This document shows, piece by piece, positions 14,001-26,100 of a stretch of 64,000 nucleotides of DNA. A program made the position numbers and the translations under genes. Numbering within the stretch: the stretch's first letter is position 1; the number at the start of each line of letters is the position of its first letter. Under the pieces are notes generated by a model. The model saw only the letters and a program-made list of their open reading frames with translations, was not told the origin of the DNA and made no database searches. Source of the stretch: Girardinichthys multiradiatus (taxonomy: Eukaryota; Chordata; Actinopteri; Cyprinodontiformes; Goodeidae); assembly GCF_021462225.1 (NCBI RefSeq), contig NC_061805.1:32815958-32879957 (forward strand). Reading direction: 5' to 3'.

Positions 14001-16230
14001 TTGACAAAAATATAATACTTTGTCTGCAGACACAGTCAGTAGCTTCCCCTGCAACATTTGACACTTCCAGATAACAAAAACTTCAAATTATCACATAATT
14101 TACCTGTGGACCCAGAGCATAAACATCTGTCCGCATTTCTTGCCAACGGTGGTTATGAATTACCATACCTACTTTATTTATAAACCGCAATAAAACAACG
14201 ACAGCTGAAACAACGTGCATAACTGCAAACTCTAAACACACATTGAAAGAAAAAACATAGAAATTAGAAAATTAGACTCCTAAACACAATGAAACCATTT
14301 AAAACAAAAAAGGCCACTGATGTTAAAAGCCAAAGAATTGAGGGGCTGAGGAGATACGTTGGGACAAGGTAATTCAAGCATTTAAAAATTTAAATAAACG
14401 TTTTAAAATAAACTCTTAAGGTTTTACAGGCAACCAGTGGAGTGAGGCCAGCACAGGGGAGATAAGTTCTGTTTTTGAGTCCCAGTTTAAAGGACGTGCA
14501 GCACAGTTTTGAACCAGCTGCAGACAAGAGAGCAAGGACGGACTCACTCCAACATACCGTCCATTACAGTAATCTAAGCGAGACGATATGACAAGCATCG
14601 TTCACTGTTTCAAAAGGTTGCCTGGCCAGAAATATTTCACTTTTGCCGACCGCCTTAAATAACAAAAGCAGGGCTTTAAAACTGCTCTAATCTGGCTGCC
14701 CAATTTAAAATCACTGTTTAACTTAAAACCCAGATCGGCAACAGTAGTTACAGTAGATGAGAAAGAATTTCATGATTTTATGGGCCTGGTTTCTGTAAAA
14801 TGTGGAAAAGAGCATTGGCAAAATCTTACCCTGATCCGAAAAGTGATAAGTAGATGTAAAGGAAAGCTAAGGTGGCTGTGGTACTGCTGTCCAAATTTTC
14901 ATTGGTCACACCCATAAATTCACGAAGTCTCTTGACCAGCTCAGGATCCATACATTGTCCCTCTTCTTTTTTACCTGTTAGTAATATAACAAAATAAAAA
15001 AAACAGAACAAACTATTTACAAAACGCACTAGCGTGAATTTATTCCACAACACGCTAGTAATAGGTTATTAAAATGTTTGTGTCGATTTAAACACAAGTC
15101 TGAATCAGTGGATGTGATCTGAAAAGAGTATTGCTCTAAAAAAGTTAGAAATCATCCCCCAGCCAGAGTTAAATGTGTTAGTGTGCTGCATCTTCTCTCA
15201 CCGCTTAAACAGGGGTTCAGCTGCTTCAGTTCAGAGAGCTCCCAGCAGACGAACGTGTCAATATTAGGTAGTTTAATGGAAACTTTGCCATCGGAGCTCG
15301 CTTTCAATTGCAAATATGTTCTCAGGTTTAAACTCACAGCAAGAGCCACCTGCAAAAAAGGAACATGCAACTGAATTCATCCTTCAATAATCCCTTCTGA
15401 TTACAATTAATCCCTTCCTATGTCCATTTCTTACCCATGTACTGAAACCATGGCATATCAGTTTATTGTTCCTTGTTCAGAAGTATTATCATGAATTATC
15501 TTAGTCAACTTAGTCAGGCCTTAAATCCAAGAGAGAAAACCAACAACTGGTATTCTTAAAGACTATGTTAACACCCATAATAGCAATACATTTTCGCTGC
15601 ATTTTTCTCTTTCAAACACAACATATCGACTCTGTTGTATAGTACTGAGCGTGAGAAAGATTCAATGCAATACAAATCAGCACTGTAATTAGCCCGTTTT
15701 ATATCCAAGGCACCCAGATTAGATTTTGAGGTCTGGGTTGATGGAAACTCTTAGTTTTCCCACTTGTTGACTTTTAGAGACATTCACTTCTGAGGGAAAA
15801 TGTAAAACTACATTAAGCAGTGATGGATTTGAATACTTTAGTTGTTATAAAGCAACAGCCCGAAAAGGTCCTGTTGCAGCACTGTCTTAAAAAAAAATGG
15901 CGATGGTTATACTTTGAAATCTTAATATGAAAAATTGGGAGCAAAATACAAAGGTGCAAAATGACCAGCATCCAACAAGGCTTACATCAGTTCAAGCTGA
16001 ATAATCAGCACACCAATAACTCGAACCCACTCTACACATTGATAATAATAATACACGAAAAGGAAACTTGACAGATTAGATGGTGCGCCTTTAAAATCTT
16101 AGTTTAGCAACCACAATCCCAGCTTGGTTTTAAATGTGTGTTTATATCATACCTTTCCATGAACAACAGCATGTTCTCCGTGGAGGATCGCTTTCCCGGG
16201 AGCAGAAATCAGACAGTCTCTAACCTGCAT
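5098..16230 (-). CDS. MVK: Mevalonate kinase
   Basis: Phosphorylates mevalonate with ATP to 5-phosphomevalonate in the isoprenoid and sterol pathway (GHMP kinase family). Ten coding exons, high to low coordinate: 16153-16230, 15202-15349, 14830-14974, 12059-12214, 10057-10160, 9864-9909, 9625-9715, 9100-9219, 8760-8913, 5098-5249. All introns are GT-AG and phases agree, giving 397 aa against 396 in human. Visible active-site features are K13 in [12 protein letters not shown], the ATP loop [10 protein letters not shown] at 138-147 with S146, E193, D204 in HGNPSGVDN, and GAGGGGCGI at 334-342. E193, D204 and S146 fall at the human numbers. The start is the ATG just before the SAPGK motif, matching the family. 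The 46-bp exon 6 is easy to miss. Introns hold LINE and Tc1 fragments. The last intron (5250-8759) contains an L2 copy. The gene is divergent from MMAB. Confidence 0.97.
6790..8320 (+). mobile_element. L2-like LINE, internally deleted
   Basis: Lies in the last MVK intron, antisense to the gene. The 5' part (6792-7142) reads into the start of the endonuclease domain, with [20 protein letters not shown] and [15 protein letters not shown]. The sequence then jumps near 7140 straight to the very end of the reverse transcriptase ORF, with [20 protein letters not shown] through to [15 protein letters not shown] ending near 7389. Most of the endonuclease and all reverse transcriptase palm motifs are missing. 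A long 3' UTR follows and ends in the TGAATTGAATTG tail typical of fish L2 elements. The copy cannot encode its own proteins. Confidence 0.8.
10650..11400 (+). mobile_element. Decayed Tc1-type transposon remnant
   Basis: In the MVK intron between exons 4 and 5. Around 10714-10944 the plus strand reads as an eroded Tc1 transposase. One can follow a [14 protein letters not shown] stretch and then [17 protein letters not shown], which align with the central region of fish Tc1 transposases. No intact catalytic domain remains and the ends are uncertain. Confidence 0.6.
13050..13655 (-). mobile_element. LINE reverse transcriptase fragment
   Basis: In the MVK intron between exons 3 and 4. The minus frame contains a [20 protein letters not shown] block and [20 protein letters not shown], the palm motif C region of the same LINE family as the copy at 1494-2815. 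The N- and C-terminal parts are absent, so this is a dead fragment. Confidence 0.75.
14330..14770 (-). mobile_element. L2/CR1-like LINE fragment
   Basis: In the MVK intron between exons 3 and 4. The minus frame at 14416-14598 reads [19 protein letters not shown], then [20 protein letters not shown] and [13 protein letters not shown]. This is the characteristic post-palm segment of L2/CR1-type reverse transcriptases. No other part of the element can be read. Confidence 0.7.
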
Positions 16231-16674
16231 CTTTCTGCCGGTTTCTACAGCTTGAAATCTTCCCAAATTCAACTTTTTACTCACAGTGTTGTCATTGAAA
16301 AGGCTTAGTTGATGTTAATCCGCTGAGGCCGGGGAAACCAGGCAATAATTTAAACTCACAAATATGTGGTTAAATTTCGCGAACAATCGGAAAAAGTTCC
16401 AAGAATTGAACCACGCATTTCAACACCAGTCTAACGCTCTGACAGCTATCAACGAAGCTAAAAAAAAAAAACGTCACCTCCAACATCCAATCACCGCCGC
16501 AGCTGCGTCAACACATTTTCTTCTGACCAATCAGCGTCCCGCAATCTGCCTACGACGGGATGAGTTGACCAATCGTGCGATGAAAACGAAACGCCTACAA
16601 ACTATGGACACAGATGAGGGACAAAACTCGGAACTAAACAGCACTCGGTTTCGGTTGCTACCCCGTAGCTCGGT
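16231..16674. promoter_or_regulatory. Bidirectional MVK/MMAB promoter
   Basis: 444 bp between the two divergent start codons. Three CCAAT boxes lie on the plus strand at 16487-16491, 16527-16531 and 16569-16573, spaced 40 and 42 bp apart. The first overlaps ATCACCGCCGC at 16490-16500, which resembles a sterol response element (known example ATCACCCCAC). CRE-like half sites CGTCA occur near 16472 and 16506. In mammals these two genes share an SREBP-2-responsive promoter; that this one works the same way is inference. Transcription starts cannot be placed from sequence alone. Confidence 0.75.
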
Positions 16675-19600
16675 ATGAACTCGGTTATTATCAGACCTGC
16701 TCTCCTCCGCTGTTTTATGAGGACACAGAGGATCATAAGCGAGCATCGGACACATAAACCACTGTGTTCAGACAGAAGGTATCTGCGAACTCACATGTTT
16801 ACAGTGTTGTCTCCTCTGATGCCTGCCCGTCATACCAACAGAGCAGAGAACCGCTGAAACCAACCATATAATGTTGTACATGTTGTCTCTACGCCTATGA
16901 AGTAATTTTATATTAATTACTTTCTTTTCTCCAGCAGTTATGCCACTGAAGACAACAAGTCCCCCAAAATATACACTAAAACTGGAGATAAAGGTAAATC
17001 AGCCTGAATAACACAATCCACGAACTACAGTTAAAACAACCCATAGATCTTGTGTGGTGTACAAATGTATTCGGTCCCCCTGGGTCAATACTTCGTAGAA
17101 CCACCTTTGGCTGTAGCCAAAGCCGCCTGTCTTTTGGGCTATGCCTCTACCAGCTTTGCACATGTAGAGATAGATAAGGGGGTCCTTTTTCTTTGCAAAA
17201 TACCTGAAACTCTGTCGGATTGGATGTAGAGTATCTGAGAACATTAATTTTCTTGTCCTTTCAGGTTCACAGTTGGATTTAGGTCTGGACTTTGACTGGT
17301 CCATTTTAATATGTTTTCATCTAAACTATCCCATTGTAGCTCTGGCTGTATGTTGAGAATCCAGGTTTTCTTTAAACATTTAATGTGTTTTTGCTCTGTC
17401 AATATTCCTATTAACTCTGACTCGCCTCCCTTAGCATGAGGCTGCACCATATTTCACTGTGGCGATGGTGTGTTTAGGGTGATGTGCAGTATTAGGTTGC
17501 CTCCATTCGTTACATTTAACTTTTAGGTCTGAAATGTTTAATTTTGGTCTAATCTGACCGGAGCACCATCCCCATGTTTACTGTGTCTCCTACATGGGTT
17601 GTGGAAATCCAGAAAGGAGACTTCTTATGATTGTCTTTCAACAATTTCTTGATTTATGCCACATTTCCAAAAAAGGCCAGATTTGTGGAGTGCATGATTA
17701 ATAGTTTTCTGTGGCCTTATTTTTCCACCTGTGCTGTAGATTTCTGCAGCTTCTCCAGAGTTACCATTGGCCTCTTGGCTGCCTTGTTGATAAATGCTAT
17801 TCTTGCATGCTTCTCAGTTTAGGTGGATTGCCATCTCTTGGTGGGTTTCCATCAGGGCTGTACTAATTCCATTTTCTGATTATAAATTGAACAGAGCTCT
17901 GTGAAATGTTTTTAGTTTATGATATGGTTTTATAACCTAACCCTCCCTAAAATTTCTCCACATGTTCATTCCTAACTTGTCTGTGATGTTCCTTGGTCTT
18001 CATGAAGCTGTTTAATCAGCAATGTTCTCTAGCAAACCCATAAGTCCTTCACAAAGCAGCTGCATTTCTACTGATAACAAATTACACTAAAGGACTCTAA
18101 TTTAATAAGGTGACCTCTGAAGGAAATTGATTGCACTGGATTTTATTTAGGGGTATCAGAGTAAAGTTGGGTGAAACAAATGCACACATTTTCAGAACTT
18201 TACTTGTAAAATGGTTTAAAAAGCTGAATGTTTTTATGAGATGCTTTGAAACCTGTCAATTAAATATTTTAATTTCTTGTTGGAAAATGTATTACTATAT
18301 GCTGGCTCCAGCCTGACCCTCCTACAAGGGACAACTGGATAGGGTTGGTTAATGAAGTGGACATAATAGAAAAGATAAAGCTTTAGGTCTGTTTACATGG
18401 AGATATATTTACAAAATTATGATCAAATTGAACAACTTTTATAAGACAAACACAGCCTGATTTTAAAGGACTTAATTAGTTAATTCTGAAGAGTAAGGGG
18501 TTTCTTATGAGCTGTAAATAGCTAAGCAGAAGGAAGATGTATCTGTTCTTTATGTTTAAAAAGCAGTGGGTGGACTGGGGATGCTTGTGTGATTTCTTCT
18601 ATGTACATTTACATTTAAATGCCACATGATGTGTATGAGAAAATGCGCCTAATGGACCAAATTAAAGCATGTAAATCTTGTGACGACATCTGTTAGGTAA
18701 GCAGAGTCTCCTTGCAGTCATATGAGTGCATATCAATATTCACGATTTATATATTTTAAAAATGTGAATGTTTTGGAAAACAAGATCAGAGGATGAGAGC
18801 TCATGATGTATTGACAGTCATAGATCAAAAACAAAAAAATTGTTTCTATTATATTTAGAATGAGTACTAGTTTTTGTTGGTCTCTCACATAAAATAGGAA
18901 AAATAAAACAACATTTGGTTGTAAAGTGAGAAAATGAGTTCATGGTGAGGGGGTATAAAGACCTTTTTAAGGTAACGTATATTTAAAAGAAACTAACATG
19001 ATTCCTGCCTTCTAGGTTTCTCCAGCACATTCACAGGGGAAAGGAGACCAAAGGAAGATCACATTTTCGAAGCTTTGGGAAACACAGATGAGTTGTCTTC
19101 AGCTATAGGGTAAAATATGTATTATTACACGGTTAACTTATTTTATGCACACATGTATTTAAAACATGTTTTCTTTTGTCAAAGGGTGGGAAATGTGCAT
19201 AATAATATGTAATCAGAAAAGAAAAATAATCCTGCTTATTATGTATTATAATGAGCTGCTTCAGAGCTCAATATAAATGCAAATTACAAAACTGAAAGCA
19301 GATGAAACTGAAGCGAAATAATAATGATACAGTGCTGGCTAGTCACTGATGGAGAAAGTGGACTTTTCTATGATAGAATTATAAAAACCTTTTACATTTA
19401 GAGTAATTACCAACATTTTAGCTTTTTCTAGTTTTTTTTTAAGTTAGGTTTTACTGAATTGGGAGACAGAGAGGTTCAAACATGTTAAACAGAACTATCT
19501 TGTTGCAACTTACTGGGGGGATACCAAAGGCCTTGCTGATAAAAAGAAATCTCTCAGTTTCAGTGAACTTCAGTTTAAGTTGAGTTGGTAACATGCTGTG

Positions 19601-22600
19601 ATTGTTGAAAAGAACCAAAGACAAGATGTCCTTTTGCAGAGCTGTTGACAGGAAGTAAAACACCACTGATTAAAATTAATATCTGCTGTGTATCATACGT
19701 TTGCCTGACACACCTTCCTATCTTACTTTACAGATTGGCCCGAGAATTTTGCCTTGACAAAGGTCACATATTCACAGATCAGCTGGACAAGGTTTGATTT
19801 TAATGCCAAATTTAACTTTTTGTGCTGAAACCAACCCGCTCTCATCTCTCCCGACAGAACGAGAGCAGAGTGCAGGTTGGTTTCAACACAAAAAAGTTGA
19901 GCAGGGAGGGAAAACACTGAAAGAGGAGAAAATTAGCATTCATTAAATACATTTTTACTTTGTTCACTGCAGATCCAGTGCATTTTACAAGATGTGGGCT
20001 CCAATATTGCTACTCCTCAGTCATCTGCAAGAGAAAGCCATAGAAGTATGCAAATACAGACTGGTCTGATCTCATTGTTTATCTCTACTAATCTAAAATA
20101 CTTTTCTTTTTTGTTTTACCAGAGAGAACAAAATTCAGTCCTCAGACAATCACTGACCTGGAAACGTGGATTGATCATTTTACAGAGGAACTCCCACCAC
20201 TGACTAACTTCATTTTACCTGTAGGCATCATTCTGCTCCTGTAGATTTACTCCTGTAAAATATCAGATTATTCACATGGATGATTTGTATTTTACAGTCT
20301 GGTGGGAAGAGTAGTGCAGCATTGCACTTAGCTCGGACAATCTGTCGGAGAGCAGAGCGCAGGTCAGTTTTAGCACATACAGTTAGTTCAAAGTCACTAA
20401 CCAAATCTGCCACTGTTTTGGTAGAAATTATATCTCTTCATGGCCAATAATGTATTAGTATTAGTATTGTAAAAGAATAACTGAAAGCCAGTGGCTCATG
20501 ACATGAATGCTGCTAATTCTGTGTAATTGAATTATTAATTAAAAGGGGCTAATTAAAATATTAGCAGTGTGGAGTTCAATTAGTGAGGTCATTCAGTCGT
20601 GAACAAACAGGTATAAAAAAGTGAATTATTTAACAATGAAGGCAGCAGATGTTATACATGTTGATGATGGTGCATTCCTCTCTGAAAATAAAATAGGTCA
20701 TTGCCCACATTTTTAAAACAGAGTAAAAAGTTGATTAGAGGGGAAACGTTTAAAGAAGTGTAGAAAATGGCAGGCTGCTAAACTACATTCTTCTCAACCA
20801 AAATGAGAAATGCGTTGAAGAAACCGGAAAACTACCGCTGAAATGGATTGAAGAATAGCCAAAATGGCAAAGACTCAGCAAATGATTAGCTACTAGGTGA
20901 CCAAACAAGGTCCACAGTTACCTGTGAGGCAGGAAGCCCCCTCAAAGGCCCATTGTTGAGAAAAACAACATGGAGTGAAGAGGTTACAGTTCGCCAAAGA
21001 ACACATTGGGCTGATGACCGCAACACTGTTTCTTTAGGGTTTTGCCAAGCGACCCCCAAAGACTATAATGAAACCTCAGTATGTTGTGAAGCATGGAGGT
21101 GTAGGCATCATGCTATGGGGATGTTTCTCCTATGGTGTCAGTCCTATCCTTCCTCACCAAGGATGATGGATCACTTTGAATACATCAAAATAACAGAAGA
21201 GGTCATGTTAAAACAGAAATGAAATGCCTTTGAAACAGGCGTTTTAACCAGACAACCATCCCATACACACCAATAAGGGAGCAGCATCTTGGTTCCAGAC
21301 CAACATGTTGGTATGGAGTGGCCCCCTCCAATCTCCAGCTGTAGAATCCAGAATGCTTCTCTGTATATCAAGAGTTATCTGGATTCACACAAACTGTAAA
21401 CCCCAAAAGTTTGAATGAGGAATTGTTGTTGAATTGTTTTCTCTGAATTGCATCCTTTCTCCAATTTTGTGAGTTTTTGTATGGCTTTGTATATCTAGAG
21501 ACAGGGTGTATATTGCTGTTTTTAGTGTTGTCTGAATTTTGTCTGGTATTGCTCCACACAGATGTTTTCCCCTTTTAGACCAAAGGTTTGCAGGTAGATA
21601 GCATGATATTCTTCTGATTGGCTGAGTCTCATCTGGCCTGTGCATACAGTGACTTGCAAAAGTATTCACCCACCCCCCTTTGCATTTTTAATGTTTCGTT
21701 GCCTGACAAACTGGAATTAAAATGTTTTATTGAGAGTTTGCACCATTTCATTTACAGAACATGCCTACAACTTTGAATATTTGTATTTTATTGTGAAGCA
21801 AACAACAAACAGGACAAAAATAACAGAAAACCTCCCTGACGCCTCCGACCTAGTCTCAATTCGCAGGCAGACTGAAGAATATTTAGCACTATCCACCTTT
21901 CCCTCACCACCAACCAGTTCCCCAGTCCCTGCTGCTGAAAAACATCCACACAGCATGATGCTGCCACCACCATGTTTCACTGTGGGGATGGTGTTCTTGG
22001 GCTGATGGGATGTGTTGTGTACAGCTTATTGTGGTCCTTTGGATAAATACTCACCAGCTTATTTTTTGCAGATCCATCACATAAAATAGGCTTAAAAAAC
22101 ATTTAAATTACAGGTTGGAATGTAACAAAATAGGTAAAAAGCCAGGAGGGATGAATACTTTTGTAAGGCACTGTATATATATCTGTTAGTTTTCTCATCT
22201 GTAAATGTGCAGACTCCAGCATCCAGTTAAAACGTGTCCACCCAGCCCACATTAAAGAGAGAAAGAAAGAATACGGAGTGCTGGTTATCTATTTTTTTGT
22301 AAATAAAAGCTATTGTAAGAATTTTGAGCTTCAGTGTATTTTAGATGTGTTTAGATGTGTTTTCTGCTCCAACACAGCTCATTTAAATGGCTGAATTTGT
22401 TCCTCAACTTGTCACCAAGTTCTGCAGGATCATTTTAATAACCCATTATTTAATTTAGGTGTGCTGAACCAGGGTAACATCTAAAACATGCAGGGAGGGC
22501 AAAGGGATTTTAAATGTGAATGTATACTGTTCTTTTACAAGAGATTCACTGAAATTTTGTTGCATGTCATACATGCAGTGACAAAAGATATGTGTTTCTC

Positions 22601-22885
22601 ATTTCACTGTTACTATTTTTTGACAGCTCTGTGTTGTTTTTCTTTATAGTGTTGCTCCTATTGTGCGTTCTGGGGAGGCGGATCCAGATGTTGCCAAGTT
22701 CCTCAACAGGTCGGTATTGGTATTATGTGTTAAAAACACAAACCTTTTTTTTTTCTGATTCAACATCTGATAAAAGTATAAACTTTTTGTTTGTACTCAG
22801 GTTGAGCGACTACCTGTTCACAGCTGCCAGATATGCAGCCATGAAGGAAACCAGAGAGGAAAAGATCTACAGGAGACCTGAATGA
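16675..22885 (+). CDS. MMAB: Cob(I)alamin adenosyltransferase, mitochondrial
   Basis: Transfers the adenosyl group of ATP to cob(I)alamin, making the adenosylcobalamin cofactor of methylmalonyl-CoA mutase in mitochondria (PduO-type enzyme). Nine coding exons: 16675-16778, 16938-16993, 19016-19109, 19734-19791, 19973-20045, 20123-20220, 20298-20362, 22650-22709, 22801-22885. All introns are GT-AG and phases agree, giving 230 aa (human 250). The first 34 residues are Arg-rich with few acidic residues, fitting a mitochondrial presequence, which supports the chosen start. The ATP-binding [13 protein letters not shown] lies at 46-58, [21 protein letters not shown] at 162-182, and the conserved C-terminal helix [18 protein letters not shown] follows. 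Introns 2 and 7 are enlarged by Tc1 remnants. The gene ends 300 bp from the convergent ALDH3-like gene. Confidence 0.97.
17040..18260 (-). mobile_element. Decayed Tc1-type transposon
   Basis: Fills most of MMAB intron 2. The plus strand follows, with many substitutions and gaps, the antisense of fish Tc1 elements: a CTCTACCAGCTTTGCACATG segment near 17141, then GGATTTAGGTCTGGACTTTG near 17274 and a CATATTTCACTGTGGCGATG segment near 17447. No transposase frame survives and the boundaries are approximate. Confidence 0.7.
19814..19897. repeat. Imperfect inverted repeat in MMAB intron 4
   Basis: The arm beginning AACTTTTTGTGCTGAAACC at 19814 is the near reverse complement of the arm ending at 19897, which reads GGTTGGTTTCAACACAAAAA just before its last bases. 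There is one mismatch and one single-base bulge over about 24 bp. A further 6-bp GCTCTC/GAGAGC pairing occurs nearer the loop. It sits in a 181-bp intron between exons 4 and 5 and could fold as an RNA hairpin. It may be a remnant of a small foldback transposon. Confidence 0.6.
20790..21400 (+). mobile_element. Decayed Tc1-type transposon remnant
   Basis: In MMAB intron 7. The plus strand near 21087-21140 reads as an eroded version of the Tc1 block [15 protein letters not shown], flanked by other degraded transposase segments. There are no intact ends and no usable frame. Confidence 0.55.
21647..22173 (-). mobile_element. Short non-autonomous Tc1-type element
   Basis: A 527-bp element in MMAB intron 7 flanked by TA on both sides (21645-21646 and 22174-22175). 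The left end CAGTGACTTGCAAAAGTATT matches the reverse complement of the right end, CAGTGCCTTACAAAAGTATT, with three differences. The interior keeps only an antisense fragment of the transposase [14 protein letters not shown] block, so most of the gene has been deleted. It would depend on a transposase supplied elsewhere. Confidence 0.8.
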
Positions 22886-23185
22886 ACACCTATAAATTAA
22901 AATCCTTGCCTTTGCGATGAGGGATGCGGATACTCTAGTTGTGTTGTAGATATTTATACATACAAAAGTGTTTTTAGTTCAGACAAAATGAACCAGTTAA
23001 GCAGTGCATGTATATCAAAGTTATAATTTTACTCAAACTCAGCAGTTCATCATATAAACCTAAAATAATGTAATTAACCTTTTGATTTCACATTGATTGT
23101 AATTTCTCTCAGAATGATTTGGGATATTTCTCATAATATGTGGCTTCTGCTTTTACGTGTTAACACAGTAGAGTATTTGTGACAG

Positions 23186-26100
23186 TCACATGATCTGGCA
23201 CCAGCCCTGGCTCCTCTGGGACAGCGTGCAGGCCCATGTCATTAGAGACAGGTTGCGGTCTTCATAGGGCGGGTAGCGCAGATAGGTGACGCACTCAAAC
23301 CGCGTCCCTCTAAGCAAGCATGCTTTTCTGTGTGAGAATGTATCGAAGCTGTAGCGGCCATGAAAGGACCCCATTCCACAGGCACCTTAAAGAAAGTGTT
23401 GCAAGTGTTGTTAAAAAAACTATTTTTGCTTTAACACATGCCAGCGCTTGAGAGGCAACAGACTCACCCACTCCACCAAACGGCAACGCCACCATCAGGC
23501 TCTGAAAGATGCAGTCATTAGAGCAAAAGCTTCCACTAGATGTTTCACTCATGAGTTTGGAAATGACCTGCATTAAAATAAAGGTAAATACACAATCAGA
23601 GTTTACAACGACAAAGAAGAATCCCGCTCCAACGTGCTACAATGTTGGTCAGAAATTTACATCCAAACTTCATGGGACTTTCTTCTTTTCGAGGGGAGGA
23701 ACAAGCAAAAAATAGAACTTCCTCTAATCTACAAAACCTGTGTGTTCTAAGAATAGAAGACTACTTTCTAATTCATCAAAATATGTTAATTTAAACTGGA
23801 AAGCAGAGTCCCGGATGCAACTGGATATTTCTATAGGACACTTACAGGAGTTGGACAATGAAACTGAAACACCTGGTTTTAGACCACAATAATTTATTAG
23901 TATGGTGTAGGGCCTCCTTTTGCGGCCAATACAGCGTCAATTCGTCTTGGGAATGACATATACAAGTCCTGCACAGTGGTCAGAGGGATTTTAAGTCATT
24001 CTTCTTGCAGGATAGTGGCCAGGTCACTACGTGATACTGGTAGAGAAAAACGTTTCCTGACTCGCTCCTCCAAAACACCCCAAAGTGGCTCAATAATATT
24101 TAGATCTGGTGACTGTGCAGGCCATGGGAGATGTTCAACTTCACTTTCATGTTCATCAAACCAATCTTTCACCAGTCTTGCTGTGTGTATTGGTGCATTG
24201 TCATCCTGATACACGGCACCGCCTTCAGGATACAATGTTTGAACCATTGGATGCACATGGTCCTCAAGAATGGTTTGGTAGTCCTTGGCAGTGATGCGCC
24301 CATCTAGCACAAGTATTGGGGCAAGGGAATGCCATGATATGGCAGCCCAAACCATCACTGATCCACCCCCATGCTTCACTCTGGACATGCAACAGTCTGG
24401 GTGGTACGCTTCATTGGGGCTTCTCCACACTGTAACTCTCCTGGATGTGGGGAAAACAGTAAAGGTGGACTTATCAGAGAACAATACATGTTTCACATTG
24501 TCCACAGCCCAAGATTTGCGCTCCTTGCACCATTGAAACCGACGTTTGGCATTGGCATGAGTGACCAAAGGTTTGGCTATAGCAGCCCGGCCATGTATAT
24601 TGACACTGTGGAGCTCCCGACGGACAGTTCTGGTGGAAACAGGAGAGTTGAGGTGCACATTTAATTCTGTCGTGATTTGGGCAGCCGTGGTTTTATGTTT
24701 TTTGGATACAATCCGGGTTAGCACCCGAACATCCCTTTCAGACAGCTTCCTCTTGCGTCCACAGTTAATCCTGTTGGATGTGGTTCGTCCTTCTTGGTGG
24801 TATGCTGACATTACCCTGGATACCGTGGCTCTTGATACATCACAAAGACTTGCTGTCTTGGTCACAGATGCGCCAGCAAGACGTGCACCAACAATTTGTC
24901 CTCTTTTGAACTCTGGTATGTCACCCATAATGTTGTGTGCATTTCAATATTTTGAACAAAACTGTGCTCTTACCCTGCTAATTGAACCTTCACACTCTGC
25001 TCTTACTGGTGCAATGTGCAATCAATGAAGACTGGCTACCAGGCTGGTCCAATTTAGCCATGAAACCTCCCACACTAAAATGACAGCTGTTTCAGTTTCA
25101 TTGTCCAACCCCTGTATTTCTCACTTCAAAACTTGGCATGGAAAGAAAAATCAGCAAAAATGGTAAAATCCTGACCTCAGCTATACTAAAAACATACGGA
25201 CGAAGATCAAACCCTAGGCCAGTGGCAGAAAAACATCCAATTTATATGGATTTGATTAGTTCTGCAAGAAGAACAGTTAAATATCCAGCCAGAATGATGC
25301 CAGAACCCCATTAGGGGCCATAGAAGGCAGGTAGTCACAATGCAACTTGATAAGGACGTTCATACACATATCAGTTGTAGTGTATGCATTATAGGCAGTA
25401 TGTATAATTTTGACCCAGTGTGGATCAGAGAAAATTAACATTTAAACGTGAACCATTCTTGTTCTTTTAATTGATGGAAGTTGTTTGTTGTGCAATCATT
25501 TCAAACTGAAAAAAAAACCCTAAAACTAATATGAAATTCACAGCTATGGTAAGTATATGTAAACGTTTGATCTGCACTGTTATCACTTGTTATGGTGTAC
25601 CTTATTATTGGTGGAATATGCATACACACAGAGAGGCTTCTCTTGCTTATTAATAAAGGCAATTGCTTCGTCCACGTCATTTACAGTTAGTACTGGGAGA
25701 ACCGGGCCGAAAACCTCCTGTTGCATGATGGGGTCCGATTCTGCCACTTCTGTCAGAACTGTTGGGGCTTCAAAAACAAAAAAGGAGCTCTGAGCCTACT
25801 GACATTCTGCATGTATACGTAGGTGTTATGTTAGAGATAGTCAATGATGTAAGTTCTTACCAATATACTTCTCTGCCTCAGTCACCTGCCCACCCACAAC
25901 CACCTTGCCAGATCTCCACAACAGCTCTCTTGTACGGTTGAAGAACTCCAGGTTGACCATGCGACCAAAGCTGCGGGACTCTCGCGGGTCAGGGCCGTAG
26001 AACTGCATCAGGCAGCATTTCAAGGCCTGCACCAGCCGCGCCTTAACATCTGTGTGGCAGAGAATGTAGCTGGGAGCCATTATGCTCTGACCCGCATTGT

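Noticed and set aside
16231..16300. A tiny intron just upstream of the MVK start codon (donor-like GTGAGT near 16288, acceptor-like TAG near 16244)
   Set aside because: It would be about 40 bp, below the usual minimum for vertebrate introns, so I left the 5' UTR undefined.
16364..16678. 104-codon plus-strand frame in the MVK/MMAB spacer
   Set aside because: It overlaps the promoter motifs, resembles no protein and ends where MMAB begins.
24561..25028. 155-codon plus-strand frame and neighbouring plus frames
   Set aside because: They are antisense readings of the Tc1 transposase at 23897-24928.
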